Shown: piece after piece, positions 1 to 8,296 of the stretch
Layout of the letters: each line of letters begins with the position of its first letter
Position numbering within the stretch: the first letter of the stretch is position 1
Source of the DNA: Bacteroidota bacterium
GTDB lineage: Bacteria; Bacteroidota; Bacteroidia; Bacteroidales; JADFUO01
Assembly (NCBI GenBank): GCA_030622635.1
Contig: JAUXFX010000007.1
Span: 1 to 38,620 of the forward strand
Length of the DNA stretch: 38,620 nucleotides
Direction: 5' to 3'
The notes under the pieces: model-generated
The model's input: the letters and a program-made list of their open reading frames with translations, nothing else
Databases searched by the model: none
What the model was told of the DNA's origin: nothing
Program-made: the position numbers and the translations under genes

Positions 1-65
1 TCCTGAGCATCAATACCTTGAATTATAAAAATGCTAAAAATGATTATTGCAAAATATCGTAACAT
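1..65 (-). CDS. 5' end of a secreted protein gene, truncated by the window edge
   Basis: Reading the minus strand from an ATG at 65-63 gives 21 open codons that run off the left edge. They start M-L-R-Y-F, pass through a hydrophobic core (AIIIFSIFII) and end in G-I-D-A-Q. This is a Sec signal peptide of the usual Bacteroidota form, with cleavage before or near the final Gln. The mature protein lies outside the window, so its function is unknown. The gene is divergent from recR, with ~430 bp of repeat-rich DNA between them. Confidence 0.6.
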   Translation of the reverse strand, partial: MLRYFAIIIFSIFIIQGIDAQ

Positions 66-76
66 AATTAATGTTT

Positions 77-140
77 AAAATGTAAAATGACTAAAATGTA
101 AAATGACTAAAATGTAAAATGACTAAAATGTAAAATGTAA
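77..140. repeat. 16-bp tandem repeat, about four copies
   Basis: The unit AAAATGTAAAATGACT is repeated exactly at 77-92, 93-108 and 109-124; a fourth copy from 125 drifts after 12 bases. It lies just upstream of the leftward secreted-protein start at 65. It is one of several short-period arrays in this window, each with a different unit. The minus-strand open frame through it (107-328) has the composition of repeat DNA and is not called. Confidence 0.85.
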
Positions 141-468
141 AAAACACTCAATAAGCAACACACAATAATCAATAAACAAGTAAAAAAGTAAAAATAATGA
201 AAATCCATCCATACGGATTTGCTTCGCTTCATACGGACTCCCTTTGGTCGTTGAATATTGTATGTTGAGTGTTGAATGTTTATTCCTATAATAAGTTGGG
301 ATTTAATAAAACCCACTACAAACAACATAGAGCCGTATAACTAAACTCCCTTGACATTTCATATTACAGTTATTTTTAAAAATTTTACATGTACGCTTGT
401 TCGTTGACTGATTTATTACCATAACGATTGTAAAATTAATTAATTTCTTCAACTCACAGAATTCTTTT

Positions 469-476
469 TACTTTTG
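469..476 (+). promoter_or_regulatory. Candidate recR promoter -7 box
   Basis: TACTTTTG matches the Bacteroidota -7 consensus TAnnTTTG and lies 20 bases before the recR ATG at 497. I see no convincing -33 TTG partner at the usual spacing, so this rests on one element only. Confidence 0.4.
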
Positions 477-496
477 TATTTCAAACTGACGCTAAT

Positions 497-1135
497 ATGA
501 ACTCTTACTCATCAAAATTGGTTGAAAACACGGTTAATGAACTGGCAAAACTGCCGGGCATCGGTAAAAAAACAGCTTTACGTCTTACACTTCATCTGAT
601 AAAGCAGGATTTGTCAGGGGTTGAGGCTTTAAGTAATAGTATTTTAAGAATGCGGAATGAGATAAAATTTTGTAAAAACTGCCATAATATTTCTGATTCG
701 GATATTTGTGAAATCTGTGCCAACCCAAAACGCGACCATTCAATAATCTGTATTGTTGAAGATATAAGAGATGTAATGGCAATTGAAAACACTGCCCAAT
801 ACAAAGGAATTTATCATATTTTGGGTGGTATTATCTCACCTATGGATGGCATTGGTCCTAATGATCTTAATATTAAATCACTCACAAATAAGGTGGCTCA
901 GGGAAATATTAATGAAATTATTATGGCTCTTTCCACCACCATTGAAGGCGATACAACAATTTTTTATATTTATAAAAAAATCAAAGATTTTAACATTAGT
1001 ATCACTACAATCGCACGGGGTGTTGCAATTGGTGATGAATTGGAATATACAGATGAAATTACTTTAGGACGCTCAATTATTAACAGAACCCCGTATATAA
1101 GTTCTCTTGAAAAATCAGAGGGAAAGATGGAATGA
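497..1135 (+). CDS. recR: Recombination mediator protein RecR
   Basis: RecR acts with RecF and RecO to load RecA at single-stranded gaps during recombinational repair; it forms a ring-shaped DNA clamp. The 212 residues match the family length (~200). The N-terminal helix-hairpin-helix is visible as [15 protein letters not shown] (residues 16-30). A C4 zinc finger uses C59, C62, C71 and C74. A Toprim domain starts near residue 83 ([14 protein letters not shown]), and the C-terminal Walker-B-like part ([14 protein letters not shown]) is present. The start at 497 is the natural one because only a few residues precede the HhH. The stop codon lies inside a TGGAATG-type tandem repeat, so the last residues (SEGKME) may be repeat-derived. 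The gene converges on the C10 protease gene. Confidence 0.95.
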   Translation: MNSYSSKLVENTVNELAKLPGIGKKTALRLTLHLIKQDLSGVEALSNSILRMRNEIKFCKNCHNISDSDICEICANPKRDHSIICIVEDIRDVMAIENTAQYKGIYHILGGIISPMDGIGPNDLNIKSLTNKVAQGNINEIIMALSTTIEGDTTIFYIYKKIKDFNISITTIARGVAIGDELEYTDEITLGRSIINRTPYISSLEKSEGKME

Positions 1136-1190
1136 AGGAATGTTGGAATATTGGAATATTGGAATGCTGGAATGTTGGAGTAATGGAATG
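1128..1190. repeat. Short-period TTGGAATAT/TGGAATGTT tandem repeat at the recR 3' end
   Basis: A run of imperfect 8-10 base units built on TGGAAT(A/G)T begins inside the last recR codons and continues ~55 bp past the stop. Neighbouring units are exact (TTGGAATA twice at about 1143-1158). Slipped-strand change here could alter the RecR C-terminus. Confidence 0.75.
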
Positions 1191-1231
1191 ATATACCGGA
1201 GGCTGTCAATCAAAATTCAGACATGGAAAAG

Positions 1232-1258
1232 CTGGTTAGCGGTTTCAAACCGCTTACC
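1232..1258. repeat. REP-like hairpin GGTTAGCGGTT...AACCGCTTACC
   Basis: The arms GGTTAGCGGTT and AACCGCTTACC pair with a single T.T mismatch and a very short loop. Arms with the same core, AGC(T)GGTTAGCGGTT, recur as a wide pair at 22365-22472. A related hairpin with the same internal T.T mismatch lies at 32061-32093. Confidence 0.6.
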
Positions 1259-1292
1259 GGATTATTTATTATAAAAAATTGTTTGGCATCAA

Positions 1293-1373
1293 AAACATTC
1301 CATTTCTAAAACACTTAACTATGACTTAATTTTAAACTTCTTTCAATCTAAAATAGCAAGAAATGGAATGTTT
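1293..1373. repeat. Interspersed palindromic element, copy A
   Basis: AAACATTCCATTTCT at 1293-1307 is perfectly complementary to AGAAATGGAATGTTT at 1359-1373; total length is 81 bp. Two further full copies (5877-5958 and 16513-16594) have the same arms and nearly the same length. This copy sits between convergent genes. The inner ~50 bp is AT-rich and less conserved between copies. Confidence 0.85.
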
Positions 1374-1481
1374 AATCCATCTATCCATTAAGTCACCTGT
1401 CCTATAAAATTCAACTAAGTTGAAGCGAAGCATTTCACAGGATTTAACTCCCGAACACTTCGCATAAAGGACAGTTCTTTA

Positions 1482-4400
1482 TTATCTTCCAGAAACAAAA
1501 AGCTTTTTCGTATAAATCCTGTTATTCAATATAATTTTAACAATATAAACTGAATTTGCAACAATTACATGAATGCTGTTGATTGTGGAATTTTTTAATT
1601 TTTTACTTATAATAGGTTCTCCATTAATATTATAAATATTTACCTGCCCTTCAATTTTTTCCAAACCTTTAATATTTATGTAAATAATATTTTTTATACT
1701 GAAAATTTTAACAATTGGAGTATTTTGCAGATCATCAATTCCAGTGTATAAAGTGGTAACACTTATAGTATTTGAGTTCCCGCTTGTTCCACCGATATTA
1801 TATGCTCTCACACAATAATAATACATGATGCCCGGATTTAATCCTGAAACATTATATGTTGTTACATTACCTACATCCAGATTTTCATAACCAGAAACGA
1901 AGTTTGTAAAGGCATCATCTAAAGCTACATCAAGGCGATAACCGTCGGAATCACCTGATTCTTCCCAGTTTGCATCAAAGCTTGTTTCAGTTATATTTGT
2001 TGCATTAGTAACTTGTGGTGGCAAAGGAGGATAAGGCAAAGTTGTAACAAAAATAATATTTGAATTTCCGCTTATTACGCCGACGGTATTTTCAGCCCTT
2101 ACCCTATAATAATAATCTGTGTTTGCTGTTAAGTATGATACATTATAAGTAGTTACATTACCGACATTTAAATTTTCATATCCGTAAACAAAATTTGTAA
2201 AATCAATATCATAAGCAACATCAAGATAATATGTTATGGCATCAGGAACAGGTTCCCAATTTGCATCAAAGCTTGTTTGCTGAACATTTGTAGCCGGATT
2301 TGCAATTGGAGCACTCGGGTCATAAGGTAAGGTTGTAACACTAATTACATTTGAATTTCCACTTGTTCCTCCTGTATTAAATGCCCTGACACGATAAAAG
2401 TATTCAGTATTGGCGGCTAAACCAGATACAGTATAAGTAGTAACATTCCCAACATTAAGATTATCGTAACCACTTACAAAACTTGTAAAACCATTATCTG
2501 TTGCAACATCAAGATAATATCCGTCAGCACCTGCTGAAGCATCCCAGTTGGCTTCAAAAAATGTTTGTTGAATATTTGTTGCAGCAGTTGCATTTGGTGC
2601 TGGAGGAATTTCAGGTAAAGTTGTAACACTTATCACATTTGAATTACCGCTTGTTCCACCTGTGTTAAAAGCACGTACTCTGTAATAATAATCAGTATTA
2701 GCACTCAAGCCGGAAACATTATAAGTAGTAACATTTCCAACATTAAGATTTTCATATCCGCTCACAAAACTTGTAAAACCATTATCTGTTGCTACATCTA
2801 AATAATATCCATCGGCACCTGTTGCTGCATCCCAGTTGGCATCAAAGCTTGTTTGCTGAACATTAGTCGCTGATGTCGCATTTGGTGCCGAAGGTTCATT
2901 CGGCAAAGTTGTTAAGCTGATTACATTGGAGTTACCACTTGTACCGCCTGTATTAAAAGCACGTACTCTGTAATAATAATCAGTATTTGCAGTTAAACCC
3001 GAAACATTATAAGTGGTTACATTTCCAACATTAAGATTATCATAACCGCTTACAAAACTTGTAAAACCGTTGTCGGTTGCAACGTCAAGATAATATCCGT
3101 CTGCACCTGTAGAAGCATCCCAGTTGGCATCAAAACTTGTCTGCTGAATATTTGTAGCTGCTGTTGCATTAGGGGCAAGTGGCGGATCAACCAATGTTGT
3201 TAAACTAATTACATTTGAATTACCGCTTGTTCCACCGGTATTAAAAGCACGTACTCTGTAATAGTAATCAGTATTTGCAGTTAAGCCGGAAACATTATAA
3301 GTTGTTACATTTCCAACATTAAGATTATCGTATCCGGTTACAAAACTTGTGAAACCATTGTCAGTAGCTACATCAAGATAATATCCGTCTGCACCGGAAG
3401 AAGTATCCCAGTTAGCGTCAAAGCTTGTTTGCTGTATGTTGGTTGCTGCTGTTGCATTTGGGGCAGAAGGTGCATTAGGTAAGGTAGTCAAACTTATAAC
3501 ATTTGAGTTACCACTTGTACCATAAGAATTAAATGCTCTTACACGATAATAATAATCTGTATTTACACTTAAACCCGTAACATTATATGTAGTTACGTTT
3601 CCAACATTCAGATTATTGTATCCTGTTACAAAATTTGTAAATCCATTATCAGTAGCGACATCAAGATAATATCCGTCGGCACCTGAAGAAGCATCCCAGT
3701 TAGCATCAAAGCTTGTTTGCTGAATATTGGTTGCTGCAGTTGCATTAGGTGCAAGAGGTGGTGCTTCAAAAAATACTCCATAATCTTCCGATTGTCCAAT
3801 ATGAGGATTGCTGCATGGACCCGAAATAGTTGCATAATCACTAATAACCCTCATTCTAATCAGTTGGTTTACTGTGGGATTTGAAGGCATCACAATTGAA
3901 CTTGTAAAAGTGTTCGCAGAACTTGCTGTAGTACTGATCACATCATTTATTATAAGTTCGCCCGTATCATCAAAATCACCATCATTATTAAAATCAATAT
4001 AAGCGTTAGTATGAGCATTGCCGGATGTTCCAACCCTGACGGTTATCTCCATTGAGTATGTATTTCCGGGTGTTAATGTAGTTGAATACCGGCATGTAAA
4101 ATCCATACAACCTCCATCCGAATATGCATCTCCTGTTGAATGATCAAGATTGTTCAGGGTTACATTCAATATTCCATACCAGTAATTTCCCAGAGTTTGA
4201 GTAGATAGGGTACAGGAAGGTGCTGCCGGGCTATTATAAACATTAATGTAATTTGTTCTTGTCTGTGTATTACCTGTTCCTGAGACATTAGATGCTGTCA
4301 GGGTAACATCATAGATTCCCGCTGTGTTATATATAATTGAAGGATTTTCATTTGTTGATGAAGCAGGTGATCCGCTTGGAAAAGTCCAGCTCCAGCTACT

Positions 4401-5633
4401 TGGTCCGTTCGTTGACTGGTCAAGGAAATTTACAGTATTTCCTACACAAGGGCAATTCCCATCGGAACTAAAATCACTGTATGGAACAATGGTGGTTTTA
4501 GGTTCAATCCCAAAACCTGCTGCCTGATCATTAGTGAAATTATGAGAACCGGGATTAAGATTTGTAAGCTGGTAATACCCATTATGAGATCCGCTCCAGC
4601 CCCAGTTAAAATGAAAATACAAAGTTCCTGTACTTTGATAATCATCATCATAACCATCACAAACAAAAGCATGTCCACCGGTTCCATATCCCCTGTATAG
4701 CAATGGCCTGTCATTATCCAACTCTGTAATTAACATATTATTCCAAACAGTATTAGTATAATTAACTTTTTGGTCATAAAAAGCACTTGGTTTATATTCA
4801 AAATATGTTTTTAATGAAGTTACAGCAGCCGAAGTACTGGCACTTGATCCGGTAGGTCCATAATTCATATCAACTGAAACTCCCACATGATATAATAACA
4901 GAGCAACATCTTCATTACTTCCTGAAACCGGCATATTCGCCCAGTCATAAGTTGTAGAACCAAAATCTGCAGATAAAGTTCCATAGGTTGCATGAAAATA
5001 ACTATTTGAACCAACACCCTGATGTGGATGATGATGATATTTCATTATCATTCCTGTAGCTGTTGCAACACAACCTGCATAAGCATGTCCGCATGGTCCG
5101 GCTGCATCCGGCGGACAAGAATCATTATAAAGACAACCCTGATCCCATTTAATATCAGCTAAAAGCGGACCAACAACTGTCCTGTTCTCATAAAAACCAT
5201 TATCTTTTTCTGTTCTTGTTTCATATTTTTCCCACACAGAAATTATCTCTTCTGATGCAGGAAGATTATTTTCTTTTACAAATAATATCTGTTCTTTGTA
5301 ATTCTGCATCCAGAAAATGAATTGAGGTGGCTGATTATTTTCATAATAATTACCTTCAAATGAATATCCGAGTATAGGCAACACATGGTCTTCGGCAGAT
5401 ACAATTACAAAACCATTTTCATTTGATATATTAAAAACATAATAAACCGGAGTTTTACTATCATAAATCGTAAAATCCTCAATAAATCTAATATCATTAT
5501 AATTAACGTCAGATTTTTGAAAATAAAGATTTTTTGCAACTTGCCTTGCTTTATCTACAGATACTTCACCTGCAAATAAAATTAAATTGAAAAAAATCGA
5601 AATTAAGATTGTGGTAAAAATTTTGATTTTCAT
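1482..5633 (-). CDS. Secreted C10-family cysteine protease with PKD, GEVED, seven FN3 repeats and a T9SS tail
   Basis: Likely an exported cysteine protease of the streptopain (SpeB) family, displayed or released by T9SS. A signal peptide (residues 1-21) is followed by a Spi-like propeptide (VSVDKARQVAKNLYF, to ~150). The catalytic domain (~155-380) has Cys188 in GCVATATGMIMKYH, His321 in GGHAFVCDGYDDD, and the HFNWGWSG motif at 341-348. Next come a PKD domain (~385-467) and a GEVED-type domain (~510-622) ending near GQSEDYGV. Seven FN3 repeats of ~93 residues (~625-1295) follow, then a type A sorting domain (~1297-1383). FN3 repeats 1-5 are almost identical in protein and DNA; 6 and 7 are diverged. 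The start at 5633 gives the signal peptide directly. A leader repeat shared with the gene at 25341 lies 33 bp upstream. Substrate unknown. Confidence 0.93.
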   Translation of the reverse strand: MKIKIFTTILISIFFNLILFAGEVSVDKARQVAKNLYFQKSDVNYNDIRFIEDFTIYDSKTPVYYVFNISNENGFVIVSAEDHVLPILGYSFEGNYYENNQPPQFIFWMQNYKEQILFVKENNLPASEEIISVWEKYETRTEKDNGFYENRTVVGPLLADIKWDQGCLYNDSCPPDAAGPCGHAYAGCVATATGMIMKYHHHPHQGVGSNSYFHATYGTLSADFGSTTYDWANMPVSGSNEDVALLLYHVGVSVDMNYGPTGSSASTSAAVTSLKTYFEYKPSAFYDQKVNYTNTVWNNMLITELDNDRPLLYRGYGTGGHAFVCDGYDDDYQSTGTLYFHFNWGWSGSHNGYYQLTNLNPGSHNFTNDQAAGFGIEPKTTIVPYSDFSSDGNCPCVGNTVNFLDQSTNGPSSWSWTFPSGSPASSTNENPSIIYNTAGIYDVTLTASNVSGTGNTQTRTNYINVYNSPAAPSCTLSTQTLGNYWYGILNVTLNNLDHSTGDAYSDGGCMDFTCRYSTTLTPGNTYSMEITVRVGTSGNAHTNAYIDFNNDGDFDDTGELIINDVISTTASSANTFTSSIVMPSNPTVNQLIRMRVISDYATISGPCSNPHIGQSEDYGVFFEAPPLAPNATAATNIQQTSFDANWDASSGADGYYLDVATDNGFTNFVTGYNNLNVGNVTTYNVTGLSVNTDYYYRVRAFNSYGTSGNSNVISLTTLPNAPSAPNATAATNIQQTSFDANWDTSSGADGYYLDVATDNGFTSFVTGYDNLNVGNVTTYNVSGLTANTDYYYRVRAFNTGGTSGNSNVISLTTLVDPPLAPNATAATNIQQTSFDANWDASTGADGYYLDVATDNGFTSFVSGYDNLNVGNVTTYNVSGLTANTDYYYRVRAFNTGGTSGNSNVISLTTLPNEPSAPNATSATNVQQTSFDANWDAATGADGYYLDVATDNGFTSFVSGYENLNVGNVTTYNVSGLSANTDYYYRVRAFNTGGTSGNSNVISVTTLPEIPPAPNATAATNIQQTFFEANWDASAGADGYYLDVATDNGFTSFVSGYDNLNVGNVTTYTVSGLAANTEYFYRVRAFNTGGTSGNSNVISVTTLPYDPSAPIANPATNVQQTSFDANWEPVPDAITYYLDVAYDIDFTNFVYGYENLNVGNVTTYNVSYLTANTDYYYRVRAENTVGVISGNSNIIFVTTLPYPPLPPQVTNATNITETSFDANWEESGDSDGYRLDVALDDAFTNFVSGYENLDVGNVTTYNVSGLNPGIMYYYCVRAYNIGGTSGNSNTISVTTLYTGIDDLQNTPIVKIFSIKNIIYINIKGLEKIEGQVNIYNINGEPIISKKLKNSTINSIHVIVANSVYIVKIILNNRIYTKKLFVSGR
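1770..3770 (-). repeat. Seven tandem FN3-coding repeats of ~280 bp
   Basis: Within the C10 protease gene, the block coding 'APNATAATNIQQTSFDANWD ... NVISLTTLP' recurs about every 279 bp. The copies closest to the protease end share long runs of identical DNA, including TTTGTTGCAGC-type joins and the TAATAATCAGTATT segment. This points to recent duplication or concerted evolution. The two copies nearest the sorting domain differ the most. Confidence 0.85.
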
Positions 5634-5666
5634 GGCTTTAAGTTTTAGTGAATATTTAATAATGAG

Positions 5667-5777
5667 TACAGTTTAAAAAGCCATCGGATGACTAATCTTC
5701 AAAATCCGTCAAAAAAATTGAACTGTGTATCAATTAATTAATTAATTCATCCGATGGCTATCATTTTAATTTTTTAC
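5667..5777 (-). promoter_or_regulatory. Conserved leader element upstream of the C10 protease
   Basis: Read on the minus strand, the block from AAAATTAAAATGATAGCCATC to TCATCCGATGGCTTTTTAAACTG (described in parts) matches, in the same orientation, the sequence 24 bp before the ATG at 25341. Its ends form an inverted repeat, AGCCATCGGATGA against TCATCCGATGGCT. It ends 33 bp before the protease ATG. It could be a 5' UTR regulatory hairpin, an attenuator, or a mobile repeat that happens to lie in both leaders. Confidence 0.55.
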
Positions 5778-5876
5778 TTTTTAGATCAGACTCAATAATC
5801 TTATTTAATTTGATAAAAATAATAAGAAATTGGATTGAAGTCAAGAAAATAAGGGAAAATTTCTTAAAAATAACTT

Positions 5877-5958
5877 AAACATTCCATTTCTATAAAACCC
5901 ATAGCAGGAATTATTTTAATTTTCTCACCCATCTATCTATAAAAGAAATGGAATGTTT
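5877..5958. repeat. Interspersed palindromic element, copy B
   Basis: AAACATTCCATTTCT (5877-5891) and AGAAATGGAATGTTT (5944-5958) pair perfectly; length 82 bp. The right arm ends two bases before the glmM stop codon complement, so the glmM transcript would fold this hairpin directly after its stop. A terminator or mRNA-stabilising role is possible. Confidence 0.85.
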
Positions 5959-5960
5959 TA

Positions 5961-7580
5961 TCAGTTTTTTTCTTCCTCAAAAAGATTCAACTGATTTTCA
6001 GTAACATAGTATTCGTCAGGTACATTTTTCTCAAACCTGTTTAAATAAGGGCGTATTACTTTTTTAATAAGTTTCAGTGGGGTGGTTTTTCTTGCCCGGC
6101 AGTAATTTTCAATAGATTTTTTTTGCTTTGCAGTAAGTTTTAAAACAAACGGTTTGTATTTAACTGCTTTTCTTGATTTTTTCTTCCTTCCGGATCTTAC
6201 AATTTTGTTAATTTCTTTTATTATTTGATTTGATAATGTTTGAGCATTTTCTTCAGAAGTGCTTTCAGAAAAAATACGGATTATCGGCTCAGTATTTGAT
6301 TTTCTGAGATGTACCCAATTTTTTTCAAATTCAATTTTTACACCGTCAATCGTGTTAATATTTTTTTCTTTATATAAATTTTGAATTTTTAAAAGCAAGT
6401 CATCAACATTGATTTTACGACTTAATTGAATTTTATTTTTTGATATAAAATAATTCGGATAGGTTTTTCTGAGAGCCGAACAACTTAAACCTGATTTTGC
6501 CAAGTGTGTTAAAAATAAAGCTATTCCAACCAAAGCATCCCTGCCGTAATGTATATCCGGATAAATAACGCCGCCATTTCCTTCTCCGCCGATAACTGCA
6601 TTTTTCTCCTTCATTTTTTCAACAACATTAACCTCACCAACTGCTGAAGCAAAATAATTTCCACCGGCTTTCTCGGTAATATCGCGTAAAGCTCCTGTTG
6701 ATGATAAATTTGAAACTGTATTCCCAACTTTATTTTTCAGTATATAATCAGCAACTGCAACAAGAGTATATTCTTCACCGAACATTGTTCCGTCTTCGCA
6801 AACAATTGCCAAACGATCAACATCAGGGTCTACAACAAAGCCGATATCTGCCTTTTTATTCACAACTAATTCGGAAATTTCATTCAGATTTTCCGGCAAA
6901 GGTTCGGGATTATGAGGAAAACAACCGTTCGGCTCGCAATAAAGTTCGTGTATTTTTTCAATGCCAAGGGCTTTAAGCAACGGAGGAATTGAAATACCAC
7001 CGGTTGAATTAACACAATCAATAGCTATGCTAAAATTTGCTTTTTTAATTACCTCAACATCAACCAACGGTAAATTAATAATTTTATCAATATGCTTTTT
7101 TATATAAGAATCATCAGTTGTGTAAGTCCCGATATTATCAACTTCACTGAAATTAAAGGCTTGTTTTTCAGCAATTTTCAATACTTCTGCCCCGTCATCT
7201 GCTGAAATAAATTCTCCTTTGTCATTGAATAATTTTAATGCGTTCCATTGTTTTGGATTATGGCTTGCTGTTAGAATTATTCCACCATCAGCATTAGCAT
7301 CAGTAACAGCAATCTCAACGGTTGGTGTTGTTGAAAGTCCTAAATCAAGAACATCCGCTCCCATACTCAATAAAGTACCTGAAACAAGGTTGTTCACCAT
7401 TTCACCAGAAATCCTTGCATCTCTTCCTAAAATTATTTTTAATTTTTCTTTTCCCGAATGCTTTTTTAAAAAAATAATAAATGCAGCGGTGAACTTAACA
7501 ATGTCAATAGGACTTAAACCTTCGCCGGGCTTCCCTCCTATTGTTCCTCTTATACCTGAGATTGATTTTATTAATGCCAT
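5961..7580 (-). CDS. glmM: Phosphoglucosamine mutase with a C-terminal basic extension
   Basis: GlmM converts glucosamine-6-phosphate to glucosamine-1-phosphate for UDP-GlcNAc, peptidoglycan and LPS synthesis in the cytoplasm. All four phosphohexomutase motifs are present: the phosphoserine loop TASHNPKQWNALK (Ser106 from this start), the metal loop DPDVDRLAIV (D251/D253/D255), the sugar loop GGEGNGGVIYPD, and the phosphate-binding RKSNTEPIIRIF. I prefer the ATG at 7580 (MALIKSISGIRGT), as in relatives, over the one three codons upstream at 7589. The typical family length of ~460 is reached near IKEINKIV. About 75 further residues follow: GRKKKSRKAVKYKP, then LKLTAKQKKSIENYCRAR and TTPLKLIKKVIRPYL, with an acidic end. 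That tail looks like a small helical, possibly ribbon-helix-helix-like unit fused in frame. Confidence 0.93.
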   Translation of the reverse strand: MALIKSISGIRGTIGGKPGEGLSPIDIVKFTAAFIIFLKKHSGKEKLKIILGRDARISGEMVNNLVSGTLLSMGADVLDLGLSTTPTVEIAVTDANADGGIILTASHNPKQWNALKLFNDKGEFISADDGAEVLKIAEKQAFNFSEVDNIGTYTTDDSYIKKHIDKIINLPLVDVEVIKKANFSIAIDCVNSTGGISIPPLLKALGIEKIHELYCEPNGCFPHNPEPLPENLNEISELVVNKKADIGFVVDPDVDRLAIVCEDGTMFGEEYTLVAVADYILKNKVGNTVSNLSSTGALRDITEKAGGNYFASAVGEVNVVEKMKEKNAVIGGEGNGGVIYPDIHYGRDALVGIALFLTHLAKSGLSCSALRKTYPNYFISKNKIQLSRKINVDDLLLKIQNLYKEKNINTIDGVKIEFEKNWVHLRKSNTEPIIRIFSESTSEENAQTLSNQIIKEINKIVRSGRKKKSRKAVKYKPFVLKLTAKQKKSIENYCRARKTTPLKLIKKVIRPYLNRFEKNVPDEYYVTENQLNLFEEEKN

Positions 7581-7601
7581 AATTATCAAATAATTTTACA
7601 G

Positions 7602-7631
7602 CAAAAATAATTATTTTTTTGTTCTTTTCAA
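7602..7631 (-). promoter_or_regulatory. glmM promoter, Bacteroidota type
   Basis: On the minus strand TTG (7631-7629) is followed after 19 bases by TATTTTTG (7609-7602), matching the -33 TTG / -7 TAnnTTTG arrangement. The -7 box lies 22 bases before the preferred glmM ATG at 7580. Confidence 0.55.
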
Positions 7632-7680
7632 TTTTGAATTTAAAATAGGAGATTAATAGAAAGTTATTGAAAATTATTTC

Positions 7681-7702
7681 GCATCAAAAACATTACATTT
7701 TT
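7681..7702. repeat. Degenerate half copy of the palindromic element
   Basis: GCATCAAAAACATTACATTT matches the left end of copy A (GGCATCAAAAACATTCCATTT) with few changes. No right arm is found nearby, so it looks like a decayed or truncated copy. Confidence 0.5.
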
Positions 7703-7734
7703 GAAACAGTTATCCGGATAAAGTTAATTACTTT

Positions 7735-8040
7735 CAAGTGTCATCCTGATGATTGAAATGAATCCGCATGGACGACCTCGCCTCGTTTGAAACGAGGCGA
7801 GGGAGGAAGGACCTCCCGGCAGTTTGGTATAAGCTGGCAAGTACTACCTGCCAACGACCTGGAAATTCGCCAGCAAATATCATCTGTCAATCAAGCACTT
7901 TGTCAACTTCCTTGTAAAACGCCGGCAAAGTGCTTTGTTAACTTTTCTGTAATATATTGACAAGGTATTTTGGCAGCAGCAGTGCAGGACGATGGAGGTC
8001 CCTCACCCCCGCTAAAGCGGGAGATTCGGGATGACACTTG
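7735..8040. repeat. ~306-bp non-coding element with 12-bp inverted ends (block Y1)
   Basis: CAAGTGTCATCC at 7735-7746 is the exact reverse complement of GGATGACACTTG at 8029-8040. The interior has a strong GC-rich hairpin (CCTCGCCTCGTT / AACGAGGCGAGG, 7776-7802), a CCGGCAAAGTGCTTTGTTA segment (7922-7940) and the small hairpin CCCGCTAAAGCGGG (8008-8021). No open frame of note. The right half recurs after the ATPase gene. It looks like a miniature mobile or REP-composite element. Confidence 0.7.
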
Positions 8041-8075
8041 CCTATTTACAAACTTCTTACCTTATCATTAAGAAA

Positions 8076-8140
8076 TTTTAATTGGGGATTAAATTTTACA
8101 ATTAAGGCATCTTTCTTTTCTCTACGCCAACCTTTAATTT
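8076..8140 (+). repeat. Block X1, matching the sequence after the ATPase stop (X2, 9505-9569)
   Basis: GAAATTTTAATTGGGG, then CAATTAAGGCATCTTTCTTTTC and CTACGCCAACCTTT (quoted in parts), closely match the DNA running from the last ATPase codons (GAGATTTTAATTGGGG) to TATACGCCAGCCTTTTTT. X1 therefore looks like the 3' end plus downstream flank of a lost ATPase copy. Bases before X1 can be read as a short remnant ending K-K-F-stop, in the frame of the ATPase end T-R-F-stop. Confidence 0.55.
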
Positions 8141-8254
8141 GTTTCTCACGTCTAATGGCAAGATTAATATCTCATAAAACCCAATTTCATGTAAAGTATA
8201 GTTAATTCATAATATATTTTTTAATATTGATTTAAGTATAGTTAATAAATATTG

Positions 8255-8262
8255 TATATTTG
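8255..8262 (+). promoter_or_regulatory. Candidate ATPase promoter -7 box
   Basis: TATATTTG fits TAnnTTTG and lies 34 bases before the GTG start. The nearest upstream TTG at 8228-8230 is slightly too far away, so only the -7 element is supported. Confidence 0.4.
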
Positions 8263-8296
8263 CATCATAAATTAATTATAATTAAACTAAAAAGAT

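Larger units (their letters stand above)
66..496. other. Intergenic region between the left-edge gene and recR
   Basis: This stretch holds the 16-bp tandem array at its left end. At about 205-250 it has a motif (CATCCATACGGA, GCTTCGCTTC, then ATACGGACTCCC and TTGGTCG) that recurs at 15795-15822 and 25201-25230. The right end holds the probable recR promoter. I see no gene or RNA in the rest. Confidence 0.5.
1136..1481. other. Convergent intergenic region recR / C10 protease
   Basis: No gene is seen. In order it holds the tail of the TGGAAT tandem repeat, a REP-like hairpin (1232-1258), an inverted-repeat element of the CATTCCATTTC family (1293-1373), and a CTGTCCT (1397-1403) / AGGACAG (1468-1474) inverted pair just beyond the protease stop. 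That pair could help end the leftward transcript. Confidence 0.5.
5634..5960. other. Intergenic region C10 protease / glmM
   Basis: This region is covered by the leader element (5667-5777), an AT-rich stretch with no recognisable content (5778-5876) and palindromic copy B (5877-5958). No gene is seen. Confidence 0.5.
7590..8296. other. 707-bp gene-free region between glmM and the ATPase
   Basis: Contents in order: the divergent glmM promoter (7602-7631), a half palindromic element (7681-7702), element Y1 (7735-8040), block X1 (8076-8140) and an AT-rich promoter region for the ATPase. No gene or tRNA is seen. Confidence 0.5.

Noticed and set aside
107-328. 73-codon minus-strand open frame with a hydrophobic stretch
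   Set aside because: It runs through the 16-bp tandem array and an interspersed motif; its sequence is explained by repeat translation and it has no recognisable domain.
585-1209. Alternative frames overlapping recR
   Set aside because: They are shadows of a well-conserved gene; none has domain support.
1770-3770. Regular ~280-bp repeats as a possible CRISPR or satellite
   Set aside because: The period, full coding continuity and FN3 protein pattern show they are coding domain repeats.
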